From Lottia gigantea (taxonomy: Eukaryota; Mollusca; Gastropoda; Lottiidae), in contig NW_008707965.1 of assembly GCF_000327385.1 (NCBI RefSeq), forward strand, positions 562,787-626,786: a stretch of DNA of 64,000 nt, written 5' to 3'. Within the stretch, counting starts at the first letter, position 1, and each line of letters begins with the position of its first letter. The notes beneath the pieces were generated by a model. That model did not search any database. It worked only from the letters and a program-made list of their open reading frames with translations, and was not told where the DNA came from. Made by a program: the position numbers and the translations under genes. Shown here in pieces: positions 53,101 to 62,100 of the stretch.

Positions 53101-56100
53101 CTTCTTTATTTCTTACTTTAATGATCAAAAAAAGGAAGAAAAATTTATTAAAAAATCTTTTTCTTTTAATTCCAGTTTTTCTACATAATCTCTGATCAAT
53201 ATAATCATGCTCAGGGTAGCAGTAAAGATATGAGAAAATGGGCTTATGAAATTTATTCTACATTTCTAGCTCCTAATGCAGTAAGTAACTTTCTCCATGT
53301 ATTTAGCTAGCCTTAATGGAGTAACTCCTTTCAGTAAGCTCCTTGATTGAATTTTTGTCGAGTCGCTATACAAGAAGAATAAGTGTCATCTATCTGTCAA
53401 ACAATAAAGGGGACATGATTTCCTTAGCGTATTTCAACAGAGCAATGAATTTTTGTCGAGTCGCTATACTAGAAGAATAAGTGTCATCTATCTGTCAAAC
53501 AATAAAGGGGACATGATTTCCTTAGTGTATTTCAACAGAGCAATATTGATAATAAGGACCAATTAATGGCTGCTACAGTGTTCAGAATTAGCTTGTCCAA
53601 GTAATTATTGTCATATATCGTTGTTTTGTTTTTGCTCAAATGTATTTACCACATTCTAGTCCTCTGCATTCATGTGCAGTGTTAGGTCTTCAATTCTGAT
53701 TTGAATTTTCTTTTTATTTTGCAGCCATTATCAGCTGGTCTAGGAGATAATGTGATTACTACTATAGACAGTGCTTTAACTACTAACTCTGGTAAAACTA
53801 GCAATGAGAATGCTTTAAGAACAGTGTTTGAACCAGCACGGAATGCTGTTAAAGGAATTATACAAGATTTATTAGCTGACTTCAGACAGAAGAAAGATCT
53901 TGGTAAGTGTGTTTCGGTGATACAGTGTCTATGGATCCATTTAAATATTTCAATTGAATGACAGAATTTGATTGACTATTAGAAATCAAATCAAAGATGA
54001 CTATGGCAGTCTTAATGCCTCAGATATTTCTTAGCTTGAAAGCTTAACCTTCATTTTGAAAGCTATGTCCTCCAGCCCCTTGTATATTCTGTTCTTATTA
54101 TTCTTATTCTGAGTGCTTTATAATTATTATTAATACTTTATTTTGTCATCGATTTAGCTAATTTTTAACTTAGCCCATGCTTTCATGATTTCAATGTTTC
54201 AACTGTTCTCAACTCAACACTTTAACTTGCTCTTTGGAATCAATCCCTGAATTTTGTGTTATTTTTGTAGGTCTAGGTAGTATCTATGGAACTCATGAAC
54301 TAAGAGATGATATGGATAAACAGGCCGAAAGTAAAATGATAGAAAAATATCTCATGAATCATCTTAGTGTATTAACGTAAGTTTTTATCATTGACACAAT
54401 TTACATGTAGATTATTGTATTGTGTATATTCTATAATAGAATTCAGGTGTATGAGTAAATTAAGCAAGCTCACCTAACAGGAAAAGAATTATGAAGTAGC
54501 AAACATTAGAAATTTCCATAGATATCGATATTCTCTTAAGTATAACAATTTATTTTAACAGTCAATAATCTTGTTATGAAACTTTTAAAAATTTTCTATA
54601 TTGTTTTGATGTGAAATATTTCAGTGGTGAAGATAAGAGTGATCGAGAACAAGCTATGGGATGGGCATTAGCTACGTTTTTACGTCAAACTGTCTCTGGT
54701 AAATCACAAACTGCTAACATGATGGAACGTGTACAAAGTTTCGTGATGAAGGACAAACGAAGCATCAAATTCCCAATCACTAAAACTAAAACTAAGGTAT
54801 GATAGATACTTCAAGTTATAATTTACTTTTTATTTGCTGCTGGTCGTTCCGATGGGACAATAAACCACAGTCCTCTAATCTAAAGGCTGTGCATGTTGAA
54901 GATATCTCAACAATTTGAAATCGAAAAAGAGCAGGCTAATTCCGCTGTCCTGGCAAAATTTCTTCATTAACCTACATGGTGCAGAAAAATAGGACATAAA
55001 ACTCCATTCATTTGATTTGCTGCTATTCATTTCTGTATTAAAAAAAAAGTTTACATCCTGAAAATCTGTCGTTGATGTCAGATGCTAGCGTGATCTATTA
55101 AGTCAAGAGTTTATAAAAGATTAAATTCTGAAAAAATGAATGGAAATTCATCAAATGCTGAGTTGAGATATCTTTACTAACATTGTATAGTCACAGGTTA
55201 TCACACCTGATAATATCAATATATTCTTCAGGGCCTGTAAACTGTCTCTAGACTAAGGGAAACCAAAGTATGAAACATATTGTAAAATTCTGGTGTACTA
55301 TTAAGATAAATAAGCTAGGCTTACTGAGTTACGTTTTTGATACAAAAGTTGGATGTATATCTCTATTATAATTATTTGTTTTTCAGACTGTGAAAGGTCA
55401 TCAGTTTACTCTCCAGCATTATTATATGGTGACATTCTGTGCTAGTTGTAACAGTTTAATATGGGGTGTTGGATATCAGGGATATCAATGTAATAGTAAG
55501 TATTCCCTGCTACTTTATACTCAACAGTGTTATTATACCTATTAGATTAAACATTTTAACATAGAGTTAGCATTAGATCCAGAAAGTACCGTGGGATTTT
55601 AGCACCTGCTTTTCCCCCAGATGATAAATGTCATTAAACCCCTTATACTCAAATTGGTAGTTAACCCGGAGGTTCTAGCAGAGGTTAGTCATGATGGTGT
55701 GCCTAAAAAGAAATGTGATGTAACAATTGGAAATGAAAAACAGGGAATGCAATGCTGCTACTGTTTTGTTAAGATGTATCATATTTTTAACAAAGTGATT
55801 GCCTTTTTTCCCAACCTCAATGGTGGTCCTTCATATTCCAATTCATAATGTGTCACATAATTTCCTTACAACATTTCATTCATTCAACAAGTAAATATAA
55901 GTATGAATTTTATTTTTGTTTCTCCATTCTAGGTTGTGAAATCAATGTACATCGTCAGTGTGTAGATGATTTAACTGAAGTCTGTATTGGTAAACAGAAG
56001 AAAAGTGGAAAACGAGCGTCCGGTATGATACCTGTTATACCCTCAATACGAAAGTTCAGTAACCCAAATCCTTCAGCAGGTATTGTATTTAGTCTTATCT

Positions 56101-59100
56101 CATTTTGTTGTTAGGGGGGCTGGGTTTAGTTTTGATCTAGATGAGAAGGACTTTAAGCCAACTTTTTGAAACACCGGCCACAGTATTAGAACTTTTGTTG
56201 TAGAATATTTTCCAGTAGGGACAGAAAAGCTATTTACTTCTTGCTCCTGTGAAGCAACTTGTAATTTTAGCATTTTATATATAAAATAAGATATGAAATA
56301 AATTTCAATATTTTGAATTTTAAAATATTTTGAATTGTAGAAATTTTGTAAAATTTGTGTGTTGCTTCAAAGCTAATCACTAATTCACTGTTGTTCAAAT
56401 TGCATGAAATTTTATTTTGAATTGTTTTGTGGGGGTTGGGGAAGGTTTGGTTTTTTTTTCAGATAAGTTGATTTGTATTATATATAATTATGTTGAAGCT
56501 CATTTATTTATTTGTTTTTTATTTCAACAAATTTTGTTTTGATTTTTCACTTTGATTTGATTTTGTTTTTTCCTGTTTTATGTTGATTGTTGATTTGATA
56601 TATTTTGACATTTTGCTAAAACTTTCTCAAACTAAGCTACATATTCTTGCAATTCTTGCTATTACATCTTGAACACTAGAGGGAAAATAACTTGATTCAG
56701 AATAGATATTAACAGCATTTATTACCTGTTTTGAAAACACCTGATGGTACTTCTCTTTGGAGGAGTTCACAGCTATACATCTTTTACTTACGTTTTTGCC
56801 ATACTTTTAACAAGATTTTGATTAATGGAATTATCTTGCTCGAAAGAATTTTCATTATTAAGACACTTTGGAAAGTACAAAATTCCAACCCATTTAAAAA
56901 GAGAATATATCTATGTCGTCATTATTAGTATTAAACAATTACATATCTTACAATTCTGTTTTTAGCAAAATGTCTGCATGTAGTTGATGTTTTATTTGCA
57001 CGTTGTTACTGAAACACTAACCTTGAATTTTGTGCTTTAACCTTGAACTTTAGGTTCCTCCTTTACTACAGTGAATGAGGCGTTACGAGAGGCAAATATA
57101 TCCTCCGATAACAAAAGTCAAGACATCGTCACACAACCTTTGAAGAGGGATGAGGAAGCTGAATTTGGTAAGTTGATTGACCAATCAGTGAATGTCATTT
57201 TTCTTGATTTCCTTATAAGGAAGTCATGTGACCAACATTGATATTTACTGAATGGTTTATTGGTTTGAGGTTCCAGAATTGTGTTTTCTTTTCTTATTTC
57301 AGCTTTTATTTAAAGATTAATTACATTCAAGGATTTGTAAATTATATTGTTAGTTAGATTTATAAAAGATAATCATGAAATGAAGTTTGAAAACACTTTT
57401 CTGGAATTATTGTTCACAAATGTCATCAATTTTTTTCACGAAAAAATGATTACTTTAAGTAGAGTAGATCTCTAATTAATGGAAAAGGTAGATTTAGTGG
57501 ATTTTGAGAAATTTAACACTATAATGTCACAAAACTAAAGTACTAGTAAAAAGTAGGATTTTGAAATAACATTACTTGGAAAATCAAGCTTTTACTAAAG
57601 CTTTAAGCTTGAAATTAAGCAACTTTTCATTAGCAGCAATATCATTTTTAATTTCATTTTATGAGTTGCTAAATTTATCATTTGCTAAAATTAAGAAGGT
57701 TGCATGGCTGTATAATTATTTCTGAATACTGTATATGAATGCCCTCCATTCACATTCATTTATACACCCACATGGCTGCTTCCATTTCTTGGTTGCATCT
57801 TGCCAATCAAATGAGAATGCTCAAAATGACTTAACACCACTCTGCAATTGAAATGTCAACATGAAACCAAATATCTGATTGCATCGTAATTATAACTTTT
57901 CTCAAACTTGATTTTCCTTGTAAGTTGACTCTCCCACCCCTTCGATTTTAAAAAATTGAATTTAATTCTCCCCTGAAAGTCCAAACTCTGAATGACAATA
58001 GCCCAGAATGAATGAATGAGTGAAAGATGAATGAATGAGTGTTTTCATTGCACCCTTTTCTAAATCATCCTGAAAAATTTCTTCATTAAATCTTGGTTGG
58101 ATACTTGACTTCCCTTCAATTTAAATGAACTCTTCCACATGTGCATCTTGAAACATGTAAAGTTGTACTAAGCCTGAAAAGTTGTTTGTTATGCATGTTG
58201 AGAAGAGTCCATTTACAAAATAAATAAGGTTATTTTTTGATGACAAACAGTAACCAACCTGGTTTTAAATGAATGCACCCTCCTTTTAATACTTAAAAAC
58301 AAAACCATAACACTTCAAAAACTAACTGCATAATATTCATAAAAATGTCATCATCTTGTTGTGTGCTTTTAACTTAATTTAGATGTCTGTTGGAATGATT
58401 TAACAATGCACATTAAGCTTTGCTAGATGTTGTTCATAGCTTACCTAGATTTATATGCATATGCAAATTTAGTACATTTTTTTGTGATAATTTGACTTAA
58501 TGTTGTCGCTGAAACAATTTAATTTAGCTAAGAATTTTGTAGACTTTAGCTGTAATCCCCCACAATTGAAATAAACAAGATTTGGATATTGCATGTCTCA
58601 ATTTTCGATCAACTGACGCATGATTATAACTACAAAGTTTTCAATTGATTTTCAATATGGAAGATTTCCTGATGGATTTTTTACATTGATACTTATTTGA
58701 ACACTTCATGTACCATTTAGATATTAAAATTACTAAATTTTGACAATTTCTCAGCTTCTTTGGAGACACCTTAAAATTTTATATTAATGTTAAAGCAAAT
58801 TCACACGTTTCTCAAATTTGTGGTCATCTTCTCGTAGCTAAGTACTGTACTTTTATACAAAAAATCGTACCAATATATTACCCTAGTTCTTTTTTGATGT
58901 AATGCTTTTTATATTATTTTTTCTTTTATTTCATTATTTTGAAGCTTTATTTTTATTGATATTGTTCTGCTCTCAGAGATTGTTATATTATTTTGCCAAA
59001 TGTATGGATATGAATCGTAAATTTGAAATCAGTTTCTCAAAAAGTTATGTTTTATTTTTGATGTTTGATGTGGCTGATATTTTTAAGTTAGTAATTTTCA

Positions 59101-62100
59101 AGTATTGATGCAGAAATTTGAAAATAAGGTAAAAAAGAAAATGCTGATAAACAGGGTCATAGATTACAGCATATTTGCCAGTCAATTTTGTTCTGAGCCT
59201 TAAAGTTGTGGTAACATGGAAAATTATGAAGTGTTTGAAATTAAAAGGTAGCATTTTGCAATGAAAGCACTAAAATGTGTTAAATTGAGATAAAATCCAT
59301 ATATTTTGTAGAATAATATAATAATATTAATATATCAGTTATATATTCAACTATTAATACAGTTTGGATGTCTGTTCAAATTTCTAAGGAACAGAAACAA
59401 TATTTCTCTTTGATTTGAATAAAAGCTTAATTAATGTTCCAGAAATATGTTCTTAATCTATGAAGCTTTTTTAGAGAACTATACAATTATTTGACATATC
59501 AGCATTGTAGAATTATATTTTATGACCAAATTTCACGACAAATTCAAAATTTTAGACCAAATTTAGAGAACAGAATAAATATCTGAACTACAGATTTGAA
59601 ATGATATTTTGACAAAGATTTTCAGTCGAAAAAAAACCAAAACAATCTTACATGAGTGTAAAGCATCCAAACTGTATGAAGAAATCATTGTCTGTGCGTT
59701 GATTGTGAGGTTTGTGGTGTTGGTGGGCTTGCTTCAGAGTTCTTCCCCTTTACTGATTCTTCAGCTGATACCCTTCAATTCATAGCGGGACTTCCAGTTG
59801 GTCACTCCGTCAAGTCGATAGTCAATCGGTATGAGAGACCCAGTCCAGAACAACCACCCGGAAGTGAGGAAGATGAACTCGAAGATACAAAAGATAAAAA
59901 TAAAAAGTAAGTCAAATGATAATTATTTGGTAATTGATCAAGTTTTGGTGTCAAATTTTAAAGGTATCTCAGAGTAAAATTTCTTTGTTATGCTTATGTT
60001 CAAAAGGTTTATAAAGCATCATTTTCAAGGAATAAGAAAGAGGGCATCTCACCTTTTTCATCTGATTAGGGTCATTGACACTGAAAGGCTCATGATAATT
60101 CCTTATCCTTAATATTAACAGTATTGTTCCACACTTGCTTAGTATTCCCATATGTTACTGATCCATAATCTACAAGTAACCTACAAGTAACCTATTGGGT
60201 TGTTTGATGTTACAGGAAAAAAGAAGTTGGTAGATCTGAAAGTATGAAAGGTAGAATGGACGTAAGTATTAACTTTGATTTTCAATCCAACCGATCTCTG
60301 AATTATGGTTGTTATATCAGAAATAGAGATTTGAACATCAGTGCCAATTGAAAATTGATCAATCACAGTATCACATTGAATTTGATTTAAAATGAGAATT
60401 TTTTTTTTTAGAAAAAAGATCGAGATTCTAAAAAACGTAGTAAAAGTGACGTTGATGTGGATGATTCAACAATTAAAGCTCTCAACCAATCAGGAAGCTC
60501 ATCTACCTCTAGCTTGTAAGTTATCTCCCTTTGCTCTTGGAAACCTTGAAAATTGTGGCTATTTCTGTCTTGAAAGGAAAAGGTTCAAAATCAACTCTCT
60601 TCACTAAAGCTATATCAGTGGCCAAAAGCATGAAACAATGCTCCACTGTCATATCAAGAAGACTGGTCTTTCAGAGATAAAAATATGTTCATGAATGGCA
60701 TTCCAAGCTTTCTTGAGCCCTAAATCTCTGTGAATCAAATTGAATCAAAACGTAAATACCAAGGCTGATGTTTTAGAAGTATTTGGTACTTGTACCAGTC
60801 TGGGAAATAAAGATTGATTGCCATGACCTAAATTTGATAACATGGTGGAAAAAAACTTAATGCCAAAAGTTCCAAAGCAACAGCCTAGGTATATAAAAAA
60901 TTACAAATATACTAATTACTCTGTCTGAATATTCTAGTTTTCTCTTCTCTTTGGTGTCATAGCCTATCTTTATTCAACTATTCTATGTAAATATGGATGT
61001 ACCTGTTAAGTCTATAAATGTATAGATATAAATCCTTACATTTTATTTTGTTTGTTTTACTTTTCCAAGAATAGTCTTTCAGCCTTTGTCAATTATATAT
61101 AGTCTATCTATATAAATATACATCTTATTTTATTTTGCTTAATTTTAAGTTTTAAAGAATTTTCTAAAATTATCTATAGTTTTTCTCTCATTCTGTTATA
61201 TATATTTTAAATTATTCAGTTCTGTATTTAGTTATTTTCCTCTGCATGAGTTTATTTTGGTTGTGCATGTTTCTACTGTGTTAAAATTTGTCCAGAATGT
61301 TTGTACTAATCTTGATTTTTGTATGACGAATGTGTAGAGGTCATACTTGGCTTTATAGGGGTGCTGATAATGTAGAGAGTGCCGATGATTTGCCGCCAGA
61401 TTTACGTCCCGAGGAACAGACAGATTCTGATCTTGACGTTGAAAACGACCTACCGACGTTAAAATCTATCGTGGGAGAAGAAGGGATACGCAAATTAAAA
61501 CCTAAAGAAAAGAAACGTCAAGAAGTTCTCAATGGTATTTTCTTTACATTTTCAATTTCTTCATGTACAATACAATTCTATGCAGATTTCTCTATAACTG
61601 ATTGCCTCAGAGAGAAGAAAACCAATATCAAACATTAAAAGGATATCCTAGTATATCAACATTCCCATAAGCTATAGATTTTAAGATATATAGTTATCTG
61701 ATTGGTTAAGAAAACAGATTAATTTTTTGACCAATATATCAGAAATCTTAGGATTTTGTCAAATAGGTCTCAGCATGATTGATACTATACCAAATCTTGA
61801 TGTAACTGTCCTTTTGCATTAACCTATATTTCTATATAATCCATTTTAAATGTTTCTATTTCAGAATTGGTCCATACAGAACGAGCCCATGTTCGTAATC
61901 TAAAGATATTAGATAAATTATTCTTTCGTCCAATGGCAGCAGAAACTTCTACCAGTGATTTAGCCAAACAACTTTTACCTAATATTCATTCAATGATTAG
62001 ACTACATAGTAAGTTCATTTTTATTTCTCCATTTTAGAATTATTAAAACAGAACCTGAAACACGTTACTCAGAGTTTCATGCCGTTCGATCTACAGACAA

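Noticed and set aside
59969-60366. Minus-strand frames between exons 23 and 25
   Set aside because: They overlap exon 24 on the opposite strand and show no domain; treated as chance.
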